Notes: generated by a model not told the origin, from the sequence alone. 64,000 nucleotides of DNA from Anastatus disparis (GCA_017163975.1 JAFFSR010000016.1:1214001-1278000), one strand, 5' to 3'; shown: positions 44,014 through 55,375, counted from the stretch's first letter. Numbers and translations are program-made.

Positions 44014-44865
44014 ATGGCACAATCAACGAGTGAAAACTGCCGTGACAATAACCGTTTTAAAGAGTACGGTATGCTTCTTCTAGATAGCATGCTCTTGCCG
44101 ACAACGTATTCTCTCAACAAGTCGCAGACCAAACGTGTAGCTGTTGGTTTACAATACGACGGTGGTTATTACAAACCTTGTGTAAAAATATCGACAAATT
44201 CTTCATCCAAATGGGTTAATTTTGATATCAATGCATGGAGGCTATTGAAAAATCATTTTGACTTGATCAACGCTTATTTTCAAGAAAACTACATATTCAA
44301 AACTGAGTACGGAAATCCATCAAAACTTTATTTAGAGAACCACGATCTTTTATTTACGACATCATATCATACAAAAACCATAGTGCTCGAGGAGAGAGCA
44401 GTATTCGAACCACCAGTACATGATCAACCAGTAGATGAGGAAGAGCAAAGTGAATCACCTAACAAAAAAAGGAAATCTATGTACCAAACACCTTCAACCT
44501 GTTTGCAAAAAGTGTCATTTGATGGTCTTAAGCTCGCAGTACCTTGTATAGATGAGTATCTGGTGCAATTGGAACGTCGTGCTGGAAAAGTCAATAGGAT
44601 TATTGACTACATCCAAGAATACCTTAAGGAGCAGTTCAAGAAAGATGGTGAGGAAGATATAAAGTCATTTACATTGAAAACATTTGCTAGTTTTAATCAA
44701 TATTATACTGTAAAAATTCACGAGGTAACAACATTTGTTTTAACAAAAATGCTTGACGATAAAGATTTAGATAAATCTACATTGGATATTGTAATTTTAG
44801 AAATTAATGCGTATACTTTACCACACATCTACAACGACTTGTATGCTTTAATGTATGAACCTTAA
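44014..44865 (+). CDS. Unknown Polinton protein, 283 residues
   Basis: An intact frame with a well-formed upstream promoter. The N-terminal half is beta-like (KRVAVGLQYDGGYYKPCVKI, WVNFDINAWRLLKNHF, a YHTKTIVLEERAV strand). A linker with EEEQSESPNKKRKS looks like a nuclear localisation signal, and the C-terminal half is helical (CIDEYLVQLERRAGKVNRII, LPHIYNDLYALMYEP). I do not recognise a domain. Its position near the right end and the NLS-like linker would fit a DNA-binding or regulatory protein, but that is inference. Confidence 0.65.
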   Translation: MAQSTSENCRDNNRFKEYGMLLLDSMLLPTTYSLNKSQTKRVAVGLQYDGGYYKPCVKISTNSSSKWVNFDINAWRLLKNHFDLINAYFQENYIFKTEYGNPSKLYLENHDLLFTTSYHTKTIVLEERAVFEPPVHDQPVDEEEQSESPNKKRKSMYQTPSTCLQKVSFDGLKLAVPCIDEYLVQLERRAGKVNRIIDYIQEYLKEQFKKDGEEDIKSFTLKTFASFNQYYTVKIHEVTTFVLTKMLDDKDLDKSTLDIVILEINAYTLPHIYNDLYALMYEP

Positions 44866-44895
44866 TGTAAATTGCGAGGTAAATATAATAAAAAA

Positions 44896-45099
44896 ATGAA
44901 GCGTGTACATTTTAAGGAAGGTAAACCAGCTATTAAAGTTATGTATGTATGGACTTATGCAAGTCAAAGTGCGCGTCGTGGTGAGTGGGAACAAATAGGT
45001 CGTGACAGAGAGAGATTTGGAATGAGAATTGAAAGAATGAAATCCGTTATCGAACCTGTATTATTAAAAAAATATAATGAATACTTAAACAATGAATAA
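44896..45099 (+). CDS. Small basic unknown protein, 67 residues
   Basis: Starts at ATG 44896, 31 nt after the preceding stop (an open stretch from 44872 lacks an ATG). It contains YVWTYASQSARRGEWEQIGR and a basic/acidic amphipathic C-terminus. Close linkage with the previous gene suggests the same transcript. Function unknown. Confidence 0.55.
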   Translation: MKRVHFKEGKPAIKVMYVWTYASQSARRGEWEQIGRDRERFGMRIERMKSVIEPVLLKKYNEYLNNE

Positions 45100-45306
45100 T
45101 TAAAATATTCGATTATTATTTAATCATATTTGTATTACAAGAAATTATACATTAATAAAATTACAAAATACTTAACAAAAATTTTTTAATTTACCCCCTC
45201 CACTTTTTCCATTTTCAATCATAACATATTTAGTATAAATACACTTACACTGTGTAAAGACTTTTATTTCCATTTCATTATTCATAGAGTACACCAGAGA
45301 TGAACA

Positions 45307-45480
45307 ATGGGTCAGGTAAAAGGAACACTAAAACAACCATCTTACTCGGATTCAGATGGAACCAAGGAGGAGAGAAAACCTCTGCTCAAAGATGAAAAAT
45401 CTAAAAAAATACAATTTAACACTAAATATTCAATGAATACATATTTATTCCCAAAAACTCAGGGATATAAAAAAATATAA
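45307..45480 (+). CDS. Possible small protein, 57 residues
   Basis: ATG at 45307 (MGQVKGTLKQPSYSDSDGTK) to TAA at 45478-45480. Charged, with KPLLKDEKSKKIQF in the middle and an aromatic tail. TATAAATA at 45234 lies about 73 nt upstream. An overlapping ATG 6 nt earlier gives a shorter frame. Composition and promoter proximity suggest a real short gene of the element, but no homology is claimed. Confidence 0.35.
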   Translation: MGQVKGTLKQPSYSDSDGTKEERKPLLKDEKSKKIQFNTKYSMNTYLFPKTQGYKKI

Positions 45481-45565
45481 TAAACACTATACTTACCATA
45501 ATCGGTCCTTTTTAGGACCAGCAATAAAAAACGTAGAAACCTCTATTTTTACCTTGAATGTATCC

Positions 45566-45567
<2 letters not shown>

Positions 45568-45609
<42 letters not shown>

Positions 45610-45655
45610 GGTGTGCGTGTGTGCGTGTATACGTGTGTAAATACAAAGTTACCTA
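45568..45655. repeat. (GT)n microsatellite
   Basis: GTGTGT run at about 45570-45602 continuing into GTGCGTGTGTGCGTGTATAC. It separates the last gene from the right terminal repeat. Confidence 0.9.
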
Positions 45656-46400
45656 AAATGTTTATTTAAATAAGTCATTATCTTATCTTAATTGTTTGTT
45701 TAAATAAATAAGTCATTATCGTATCTTAATTTTTTTGAATAAATAAGACATTATCTTAATTGATTGTTTATGTAATCAAAGTTTTATCTTATCTTAATTG
45801 ATTGTTTATGTAATCAAAGTTTTATCTTATCTTAATTGATTGTTTATGTAATCAAAGTGTTATCTTATTTATTATATAAACATCGTTATCTTAATGGGTT
45901 GTTTATGTAAACATCGTTATCTTAATGGGTTGTTTATGTAAACATCGTTATCTTAATGGGTTGTTTATGTACACATAGATAGGTATAGCGAGTGACGTCA
46001 TTGTTTACGTCTCGCTATACCTGTCTATATACTACTCAGAATGTTTGGAAACAAATTCTTTTACTTAGCTAGTGGGGGTAACGCATGAGTGAGTCGATGG
46101 AGGAGAAGGCGGTGGGACTCAGATCGTCGACTGTAGTTGCTGAAAAAGTCAAAAAGATGAGGAGTGATAATGTTTCATCTATAGCTATAGGCCTGGCAAG
46201 TGTGTTTATAACTATAACATCACTCTCTTTAATTTTTAGTTTTGCATTAGATGTTTAAATAACAATTTCGTCATCTTTATTTCTAAGATAAACTTTGTAA
46301 AGTATATTTTGGTAAATGGTAAATGTTTCTGATAAATAAATAAATCTTTATGAAATTGTTGTATTATATATATATATACGTGACAGTAAAAACTTGACTT
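45655..46400. repeat. Right terminal inverted repeat of the Polinton
   Basis: The inverted counterpart of 26371-27970. It begins inside with a minisatellite of about 32-39 bp (units TTTATGTAAACATCGTTATC and AATGGGTTG, 45660-45970), then CTCGCTATACCTGTCTATAT, GAGTCGATGGAGGAGAAGGC, ATAACATCACTCTCTTTAAT and ends AACTTGACTT. It lacks the MITE and extra sequence seen on the left. Confidence 0.85.
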
Positions 46401-46671
46401 ACTCATATTGATTTCAGAACTTTCTATGGCGTATTTTTGTTAATAATATTGTATATATGAACATTGTTTTAATGTTAATAAAGTTCTTTAATAAAATTAA
46501 AAGGTATATTTGGAAAATGTAATTAAAATTATTTGTAATTTAAAGAATTGTTTATGAAGATAAAATTAAAATTCTTATTATTTAAGGGGGATCCTCATAC
46601 CGACACAGAGTTCTACTTTATCTGCATTTAAATTACGAATTTTAATAAAAATTTAACTATTCATGACTGAA
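46401..46671. other. AT-rich sequence, no gene recognised
   Basis: Probably host or older repeat sequence flanking the Polinton. No coding frame. Confidence 0.4.
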
Positions 46672-47448
46672 ATTCGAAGGAGAGGCACATTCTTAACATG
46701 CCAACGAATTTATTGCAATGTTAAAAGACAATATAAGGGTAAAAATAAAGGCAAAAACTGCTTAATACAATTACCTTTTCAATGCAGTTATGAATAATCG
46801 TATTATGCAGTTTTTGTCTTCATTTTCACTTTTATTCTGTCTTTTAAGGGGGTTAGTGCGATATCCCGATTTTCTTAAGAATATCTCAAAATTAAAAGAC
46901 AATAAAAATAGCACTATTTTACATATCATATTAAAATTTCAGATAGCTTAGCTTCACCGAAGCCGAGATATGAAGTCTAAAAGTTCGAAAATTTAACACA
47001 GCGTCTTATGGGAAGGTTGGTATGAGACAGAAAAAAGCAAACGTTTTCATCGATAACCCTGAAAATTTTCTTAAGAATAAACCAAAAAACTGACATGTTT
47101 TTAACAATTATAATTAGAATATAATATTAAAATTTCAGAAGGCCTAGCTTCATTGTTTCGTAGATATAGCAATTTAATGGACTATCTCACCGAAGTTTTC
47201 ATCGAGTAAAACACGAGAGGGGAAGGTGTGCGTATATAAACAGAATTTTTGTTAAACTGAGTTAAATATAATTGAAGTTACAACTATAATAATAAATTAT
47301 TTACACTTTTTATGAAAATAATTTATAATAAAAAAATAATATTTTGTTCCTTATTACAAGGCCCTGAGTAGATACGGTCCTGTGCGCACTAACCTCCTTA
47401 ATGTTGCAATGAATTCTTTAGAATGTTAAGAATGTGCCTCTTCTATAA
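46672..47448. mobile_element. Foldback element, split by a TTAA element
   Basis: GAGGCACATTCTTAACATGC at about 46682 returns inverted as ATGTTAAGAATGTGCCTC at about 47424-47441, and TTGCAATGTTAAAAGAC pairs with GTCTTTTAATGTTGCAA once the inner element is taken out. The inner arms also carry an inverted GCAAAAACTGC/GCAGTTTTTGTC pair. Confidence 0.7.
46848..47397. mobile_element. 550-bp TTAA element inside the foldback
   Basis: TTAA at 46844-46847 and 47398-47401. The ends GGGGGTTAGTGCGATATC and TGTGCGCACTAACCTCC are inverted. The interior is non-coding. Removal rejoins the outer foldback, so the insertion is later than the outer element. Confidence 0.75.
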
Positions 47449-47858
47449 ATTTTAGTCAAAAATATTAATATTTTTATTGGAATGCATAATTTAAATGTAG
47501 ATAAGGTAAATCTCTGTGCTGGTATAAGGACACCTCTTAAGAGAAAAAAGCAAACTTACCTTTTTAAAGGTTTTTTTAGGAGAGATTTCATAAATTTTTC
47601 AAAGTCTAAAATTCTTCTACTTTTCATATTGAATACATACAATATTTCAAAGTTCTATGAGATCATCATGACCTCTATTAACTCTAAAAGCTTGATTTTG
47701 TAATTGCCTTGTATAATCTATCATGAGTGCAATAATTACATGTAACGTTTACAGTATTATCTCATTTCTGTATTTTATTATGTATATCATATATTATATT
47801 TTTTGTTACACATTTTTTGTAAACATTTACAAATAAATACATATCTATCTATCTATAT
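47449..47858. other. AT-rich sequence, no gene recognised
   Basis: A 73-codon open frame at 47482-47703 (NVDKVNLCAGIRTPLKRKK) has no recognisable domain and no promoter; I do not call it a gene. Confidence 0.4.
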
Positions 47859-49792
47859 CCCACACAGCATGTAAGCTTCCTGGAAGCTTCCTGGAAGCTT
47901 CCCGGAAGATGTGGAAGAAAGGTTGGAAGCTTTCAGAAAGTTTCCAGTGGAAACTTCCCGGAAGATAGATATGTCCTCGATCAGGAGTCTTCCGTAAGTC
48001 TTTCATGGAATATTTCAGTGAAAGCTCACTGGAAGCCTTCGTTAAGTCCTTCATGGAATATTTCAGTGGAAGCTTACTGGAAATTATTTATAAAATATTT
48101 CAATGAAAGCTTACCTACAGCTTCCGTAAATTATTCATGAAACGTTTCAGTGAAAACTTACCGAAAGTCTCCGTAAATCTTTCATAGAATATTTCAGTAG
48201 AAGCTTACTCGAAGCTTCCGTACATCATTCCTGAAATATTTTAGTGGAAGCTTCCAGGAAGCTTCGGTAAGTTTTTCGTTAAATATTTCAGTGGAATATT
48301 ACCAGAAGCTTCCTAGAAGAAAACGTGGAAGATTTAATTCACTGCAGAAAAAACATTAGAAGCTTCCAGGAAGATTCCAGTGAAAAGTTCCCGGAAAATG
48401 GATATGTCCTCGACCAGGAGTCTTCCGCAAGTCGTTCATGAAATATTTCAGCGGGAGTTTACCGGAAGCTTTCGTAAACTATTCATGGAATATTTCAGTG
48501 GAAGCTTACTGGAAGCATCTGTAAGTTTTTCGTGAAATACTTCATTGTAAGGTTACCGGAAGCTTCCGTAAATTTTTCATGAAATATTCCAGTGGAAACG
48601 TACTGTAAGCTTCCGTATATTATTCATGAAATATTTCAGTGAAATATTAAATAAGTAATGAACTAATATTTCTTTGAAATATTTCTGTTTATGAATATTA
48701 AATAATTCATTGAAATATTTCTGTAATATTGCTGGTACATTTTATGTTTTATTTCAAAAAATTTTTGAATCTAACACTGAAATATTCAAGTAAATTGTTA
48801 CATTATTACTTGAAATGTTTCAAATTAATATTTCTCAAATCTTTTAAGAAACATGTCATGAAATATTTCTGTTATATTTAAAAAATATTTCATGAAGTAT
48901 TTGGAAAAATGTTTGAACATAACACTGAAATATTGAAGAAATATTACTGCACTATTTTTTAAAATATTTTAAATCAATACAGCGCAAATTTTTTAAGAAA
49001 TATTTAATGAAATATTTCTGTAATATTCCAGAAATTTTTCATGAAGTATTCCAAAAAATTTATGAATTTAACAGTAAAATATTGGAGAAATACTGTCTAA
49101 CTATTTGTAGTTATCTTGCGTGCGTAACAAGCCTTCCATCTTGCCAGCAAGTGGCTACTTGATTATATTTTCATGTGATCGTAAATGCGGTTGACAAACT
49201 GTCGCAAATGGTGGGACGTTCTCTCGTTTAGTATATATGACCGAAAATTCTTGATACAAATAAATTAGCGCCTAAATTCTGAATAACAAATAAATGTATA
49301 GGTATCTAATATGGTTTGAGATGCAACTCTTACAAAATCGAAAATAATATCTGATAGAATCTTTCACCAATATTACAAATCAATATTTCATGAAAGATTT
49401 TAGAAATATTTCAGAAACATTTCTTGAAAGATTCATAATCTTTTATAAATCCTTTAATAAAATATTTCTGCAATCTTTCAACAATATTACGAATAAATAT
49501 TTCATGAAAGATTTTAGAAATATTTCAGAAACATTTCTTGAAATTAAATAATTCATAATTCCATGAATCTTTTGATTAAATGTTGCTGCAATCTTTCTAC
49601 AATATTACAAATTGATATTTCACAAAATCATGAAAGAATGTTACAGAAACATTTAATGAAATGATTCAAATCAATCTTCTAGGCGGACATATCAATATTC
49701 CAGAAACTTTTCATACCAATATTTCTGTTTCATTCCGAATCTTTCAATGAAATATTTTAAAAATATTTCAGAAATATTTCATACTATGTGGG
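47859..49792. mobile_element. 1.9-kb satellite-bearing element, CCCACACAGCATG termini
   Basis: The left end CCCACACAGCATG is mirrored at the right by CATACTATGTGGG (49780-49792). The left 750 bp consists of GGAAGCTTCC, GTGGAAGCTTACTGGAAG and CATGAAATATTTCAG words, with a longer unit repeated (GATATGTCCTCGAYCAGGAG at about 47966 and 48402). The right half is made of GAAATATTTCAGAAATATTT words. Same design and terminal sequence as the element in Gag (20478-23880), so the two form a family. Confidence 0.75.
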
Positions 49793-50200
49793 AAGTTATA
49801 TAAAAAAGGACGTCATTGTTATTGAAAAATGACGTCATTTTTCGTTAACATTTGACATACTAAACAACGTCATTTTTTGTCCTAATCCCTAACATACTAA
49901 ATGACGTTATTTAAAACGCCTTTTGGTGTGTCAAGTAATGTATTGGGAAAATATCGTCATAGATATAATAAAGAATTTGAATGGAAAAGGACTTGTTTCT
50001 CGTTATTGCAATAAAGTCATTTTCGTTAAAAAAATTACCTAATTTTTATAACAATTATCTCATTTTTATAAAAATGTCTTTTTGGTGTAGCTATAACGTT
50101 ATTAACATTGTTTTTTACTAACTTACAATCGAGGATAAGCCATATTTATGAGTGCTAGTGTAGTTTACGTTTTACATCCATTTAGAATAATGATTCCTGA
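49793..50200. repeat. TGACGTCA-containing repeat fragment
   Basis: AATGACGTCATTTTTCGTTA and several AACGTCATTTT words at 49805-49920, similar to the interior of the palindrome at 12564-14080. The rest is AT-rich. Confidence 0.55.
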
Positions 50201-50204
50201 TCTA

Positions 50205-50996
50205 TTAATCTACTGATGGAATCTTCCATGGAATGTTTACGAAAGCTTCCTGAAGCCTTCGGCCCGAATGTTTTGGTCGAAAATTTCCAATATTTAGCTA
50301 CAAGGTAAATGCAGTCTTCCTTAGAGCTTCCTTGGGTCTTTTCCTGCAATAATTCATCAATCTTCCAACGGAATCTTCCTTGGAAGGTTTACGGAAGCTT
50401 TAAGAGCCTTCCACTGGAATGTTTTAATGACGATTTTCAGTATTTCGCTGAAAGGTAAACGGAGTCTTCCGTTCAAGTTTCCATGAAATCTTTCGGTGCA
50501 ATGATTTATTAATCTTCCAACGGAATCTTCCTTGAAAGGTTTACGGAAGCTTTCAGAAGCCTTCCACTGGAATGTTTCAATGACAATTTTGAATATTTCG
50601 CTGAAAGGTAAACGGAGTCTTCCATTCAAGTTTCCATGAAATCTTTCGGTGCAATGATTCATCAATCTTCCAACGGAATCTTCCTTGGAAGGTTTAAGGA
50701 ATCTTCCGGGAGACTTAAGTCGGAATATTCCAGTGAAAATTCCCAACATTTCCCCGAAAGGAAAACGGAGTCTTCTATAAAGCTTCCATGAAATCTTTCG
50801 GTGCAATGATTCATCAATCTTCCAACAGAATCTTCCTTGGAAGGTTTGCGGAGGCTTCCAGGGGTTCTTCGTAGAAAGTTTTCTTTGCAATATTCCAGAA
50901 ATATTTCTGTTTTCTTCCATAAAGCTTCTATACATATTTCAATGAAATATTCCATTGGGATATTTCGGAATATTCCAATGATATCTTTCATGCTGT
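50205..50996. repeat. 152-bp satellite, five partial or complete units
   Basis: TCTTCCAACGGAATCTTCCT recurs at about 50361, 50513, 50666 and 50818, a steady period of 152-153 bp. Each unit also has CGGTGCAATGATTCATCAA and GGTAAACGGAGTCTTCC. It ends near 50996 in TTTCATGCTGTGGAG, akin to the CCCACAYAGCATG terminus. The open frames on the minus strand (up to 192 codons) exist because a 152/153-bp unit happens to lack stops. Confidence 0.85.
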
Positions 50997-50999
50997 GGA

Positions 51000-51690
51000 G
51001 GGTGAATTTCAGTACTTGGGCCACATGGACCTGTTTGGTTCTACTTAATTCACTTATTCGAATTCTACTTTAAGATTTCATTTTTGTCAGTGTATTATGC
51101 AGTATTTCCCAGTACTTTATTATTGTCAATATTCTATGAAGTATTTTCTTACTTATTATTTAACAGATTTAATAAGCATACACTAAAATGTCAAAGATAT
51201 ATACTTATTGACTCTTAACGGGATGTCGAAGCTGCAGCAATCGAGTTTTGCTTGTTTTATTTTATCAATATCTTTTTAAATTCATAAATTTAATAAATAT
51301 AATGACTTGTCCGCACTAAAGCTATATTAATACAATAATTTTTGTTAAAATAAAAAATCATTTGGACTTGTTATTTTTTTATGAGCTTGGATTAGAAATT
51401 AGATATCAAACTTGACAAACCTAACCTTAAAATACGATACATTGAAAGTTTTTATTATAACCTTGTATGTATAATATTTTGGTGGATTTCTTGAGTTGTC
51501 CGCACTAGAGTTTAATCTTACAAATTTTTTCTTTGTAGCAAAAAAACTCGATTAAACGCATTGTTTATTCATAAGTTAGGATTGGAAATATTATTAGAAC
51601 GCGGGCAGCTTCGTCATGCTCTTAAGGTAGGCCTGAAAAAAAAATCAAATTTAAATGTAACGATACATTTTTTTATATTAATTAATAAAA
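51000..51690. other. AT-rich sequence, no gene recognised
   Basis: Two loosely similar blocks with TTGTCCGCACTARAG at about 51308 and 51498 suggest an old duplication. The 87-codon frame at 51561 has no coding character. Confidence 0.4.
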
Positions 51691-52250
51691 TTTCTTTTTA
51701 CCTTAAATTTATCTTAAGCACAAGACTTTGGTCCATAAATAATTTTAAAAAATCTCATCCACTGATCAAAATCTTTTCTTTTATTCAAACACTTGATTGT
51801 GGTGGTTATCATAAGCTTTCATAGTAAATTTTCAACAAAATAACTTAAATGTTTCCATAGATTTTTAATTTTTTATATCAGCACAAAATAATAGTTCTGA
51901 TTATAAAAAAAAATTAAAAGTTCAGTTTAGAAAAACCTTAAAATATGAGAAAAAATAGATATTCTTGTAAATTTCATGTATGTAATTCAGTTCAACATTC
52001 ACTTAAACATATATTATCATAATTCTAGCATTATTATTTTTTAAAGATATATATATTGAAGATCTCTGAAAATTATGAAGTCAATTAGTTTAAAATTAAC
52101 TGAGAAAGTGTCATCAATAATTTCTTTGACTTTTTCGAATAATCTCTTTGATCAATAAAATGAATTTTAAGCATCAGATCAGATTTTTTAAAGCTATTCA
52201 TGGACCAAAGACTTGTATTTAATATGTATTTAAGATAAAAAAGTTTCATT
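51690..52250. mobile_element. About 0.55-kb foldback element
   Basis: ACAAGACTTTGGTCCAT at about 51720 returns inverted as ATGGACCAAAGACTTGT at about 52199, with complementary flanks (CTTAAATTTATCTTAAG-type and TATTTAAGATAAAAAAG). The termini are not exactly defined. Confidence 0.65.
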
Positions 52251-52968
52251 ATTTATTATTATAAGAAGAAAAGATTACTATCACATTCAAATTTTTAGAC
52301 ATTCCTTCGAGCTTAAGAGCAGGTCGTATATCTCTGTCCTTTTCTAATCAAAGAATTAAGTTTTTTGCAAAAACTAATAACACAGGCCCACAAAATGAAA
52401 AAAAATGTCTGAACTTTTGACCGGACATACATATTCCCATGTATTTTTCGACGCTGAATCCGAATCTGTAATAAAAATATAGGGTTTTCCTACCTTTTCT
52501 CAGAGTTTTATTGAAAAAACCTCATTTTTTACGGTTTTTTTGCGGTTTTTCGAGTCTAGAAAAAACAAATCATGAGATACGGTTAATTGGACTTCAAAAT
52601 CGAATTCTACGGGAAAAAATACACGGGAAACCATACCTTCAAATTTTTTTAACGCGATTCTAGTCCTCTGTATGGGGCTGAAAAGATGAGGAAATCGGTA
52701 AAAGTCGAAATTTTGCCTAAAATGGATTTAAACAATATTAAAATTTAATCATGCGTCTTTTGAAGAGTCGATAAACATTGGAAATACTATCCTGGGGGTT
52801 TTTCAGATAGCTGATCATGAATTTGAAGTCAGATTGTGTAAAAACTACTTCTAGAGGGCGGTGACAAGAACTGTATATGGTAAATTTATCGATTTTTTAA
52901 AAATTTTACGTCTGAAATACTAATTTTAGAGTCTTTCACAGCATTGACTGTAAATTCAAGATATTAAC

Positions 52969-53012
52969 TTAGCCTATTGTGTACGTTAAACTTAACATTT
53001 TGTCTATGTTTG

Positions 53013-53047
<35 letters not shown>

Positions 53048-54908
53048 GATGTTTTTTTAAATTGGCTTACGCTTACGTACACGTTTCTCTTCGAATGACC
53101 GATGTAGTGGATTTCTGACACGTTTTTGTCCTTTTTCGCAGCTGTTTCTCTTTTTATCATCCAGCAGTAATCTGCTAACATGTTGATACCCCAGTTTCCT
53201 TGAAATCTACGTTCAAACTCCTTTAAATCTTGGTGAAATCGTTTACCATGCTCTTCACTAAAGTCTCCGTTATTTTCAGGAAACTGATCAACGTGTGAAT
53301 CAAGAAAATGAAGTTTTAAGTTCATTAGACAACCCAATTTTTCAAAATTACGTACCATTCTTTTCACAATAGCTTTATAATTCGTGTCTTTGGCATTACC
53401 CAAAAATTTCGTCGATACCTCTTTAAAACTTAACCATGCTGCCTTTTCAACATCAGTCATGCTTTGTTCAAAGTTTTCGTCTCTAAATAAAGTTCGGATT
53501 TCAGGACCATCAAAAATACCTTCATTTAATTTAGCATCAGATTTATGGGGAAATACTTTGCTTATATATTGGAAGCATTGACCGTCCTTGTCCAAAGCTT
53601 TAACTAATTTCTTTATCAATCCAAGCTTTATATGCAGAGGCGGTATCAAAATTTTCGAAGGATTAACGAGTGGATCTTTTATAACATTCTGTTTTCCAGG
53701 TTCAAACGATTCTCTTGATGGCCAAATTCTTTTTTATAGTGTTTTTCTCTATCTCTGCTATCAAACATGCATAAATAACATGGGTACTTCGTAAATCCAG
53801 ATTGTTGTCCAAGTATCATAGATAAAATCTTTAAATCGCCACATATTTGCCATTTATGTTCTCTATATTTTATTTTCGTTAAAAGTAGTTCAAGATTGGA
53901 ATACTCTTCTTTAAGTACTGTTGAATGTGCTAATGGTATAGGAGCATATTTATTTGTGATATTGAGGATTACTGCTTTAAGGCTGCGCTTTGATGAATCA
54001 ATGAATAGTCGCCAATTTTCAGGTTTGTATATGTTGGGTTTCAATTCATCAATAAGACCTTTCACGTCCGTGCAATAAACCATATTAGAATCATTCTTGA
54101 AACAATTTCTAAAGCGCTCTTCTCGATTACGATATGCACATACTTTAGTACCCTTTGTCAACATATTTCGTCTCTTAAACTCTGAAGCCATAAACTCTGA
54201 TTGTTCCTTAGATAAACCACTCTTTCTAAATAAATCGTTCAGACTTTTTTGATCAAACTTTTCAACAGTTCGTTCTTCACCCTTAGGAATATACTCTTCA
54301 TCACTATCCAGAGAATGTTCTTCAGGTGAACTTAGATCTTCTTCATTTGATGAGCTTCCGTCTGCGGCAATCAGATTTTTAGTTGTTTCATCTGTCGAGT
54401 TTTCATCTACATTTAGATTCCCTAAGCCTGTTGTAAAACTATCTCTCGAATCTTTATTTTCAAAAATATCTATAAAATTCTTGGATGGAAATTCTATACA
54501 AGAAGTATTAGGATATACTATTCCTTTTTTCTGTATCTTGTCTAAACCTTGTATCTTTGTTAAACAAAAATAGCAATCATTTTCATCTTTTGGTTCCTTC
54601 CACTTTGTAGGTATAGTAAATTTTAATTTGGACCTAGCCTGACTGGTGTTGTATCGATTCATCATGGCATAACATGAAGCACATATATGATGAGGAACCC
54701 AAATTTTATCCTGTTGAGAAATCTCAATATCAAAACATTTTTGATAGATAAAATTAATATTATCTGTGATTTTTCTTTTGTTTTGTTGTCCAATATATTC
54801 TGAACATACATAACAGAAATTATCTTGAGATCCATTACACGTATGGTTAAAACTGTTATTGGATGTACCAGCGCAGTTTAAAAAAGGTTGAAAATTTGAA
54901 TTAGCCAT
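52969..54908 (-). pseudogene. Transposase, left copy: full N-terminus, one frameshift
   Basis: Starts at ATG 54908. The N-terminal part has paired cysteines (NFCYVCSEYIG, HHICASCYAMMNRY, DCYFCLTKIQG) that look like a zinc-binding DNA-recognition domain, then an acidic region (SSPEEHSLDSDEEYIP). The core holds LFIDSSKRSLKAV, CGDLKILSMILGQQSG and KYPCYLCMFDSRDR. Near 53720 a missing base in an A-run (the right copy has one more) shifts the frame, ending the ORF at 53679. The rest continues in the other frame (53649-52969) with PPLHIKLGLIKKLV and EEHGKRFHQDLKEF. Candidate catalytic acids are Asp in FIDSS, Asp in GDLK and Glu in EEHGK; this assignment is inference. The C-terminus reads through a (GA)n microsatellite. 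Confidence 0.8.
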
Positions 54909-54939
54909 ATTGTTGAATTAAACCCCACACACTAGGAAT

Positions 54940-55230
54940 CCTGTTCCGATCGCAGGTGAGTCCGCCGTCCTAGGGGTGATAACTCTCATACCTCCCCAGG
55001 CCTAAGTATGAGAGCTTTCCGACTTTGACGAGAACAATGTCAACTCGTCGTCGAACACACTACGGCATCATTCTCACATCCTAGTGCTCCCCTGCAGGAC
55101 AGCGCGCCTTCGCTGGGTTCGTTACTGCAAAGTATTGAGTACACCGAATCATTCTACACATCCCATTTTCAGGGCAGTTGTCATCGTGACCAATACTTCG
55201 CAGCAGCAGGTTTTTTTTAGGTACCCTTAT
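54940..55230. other. GC-richer fragment in the palindrome centre, possible non-LTR remnant
   Basis: Composition is clearly less AT-rich than all around. It contains TGAGTCCGCCGTCCTAGGGG, ATACTTCGCAGCAGCAGG and ends just before an (AT)n run (about 55235-55280), a layout like a 5'-truncated LINE with a simple-repeat tail. No coding frame of note (65 codons at 55084). Confidence 0.35.
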
Positions 55231-55236
55231 AGAGTA

Positions 55237-55281
<45 letters not shown>

Positions 55282-55375
55282 CTTTGGAAAAAGATCATAA
55301 GTCCCATTCGTTTATAAACAATGCTTTAAGATCAATGACAGTGTACAACAGTGATTAACTGAACGGAGCTTTAAA

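Larger units (their letters stand above)
26371..46400 (+). mobile_element. Polinton/Maverick (adintovirus-like) element, about 20.0 kb
   Basis: Identified by its gene set (packaging ATPase, chromodomain integrase, penton-like and major capsid proteins, adenain-like protease) and bounded by inverted copies of one sequence: left AAGTCAAGTTTTTAATGTCA and right its complement ending at 46400. Both copies continue inward through ATTTATCAGAAACATTTACC, ATTAAAGAGAGTGATGTTAT, the CTCCTCCATCGACTCGCTC-type block and a minisatellite. Flanks ACATAT (26365-26370) and ACTCAT (46401-46406) agree at four of six positions, a possible decayed 6-bp target duplication as expected for Polintons. No PolB gene is visible. 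Several genes are interrupted, so the copy is not functional. Confidence 0.85.

Noticed and set aside
50357..51024. Minus-strand open frames of 192 and 120 codons with repeated NHCTERFHGNL-like segments
   Set aside because: They are read through a 152-bp satellite; the protein repeats follow the DNA repeat and change frame with it.
53384..54078. Plus-strand frames of 60-68 codons
   Set aside because: Antisense shadows of the transposase; the same shadows appear inverted in the other arm.
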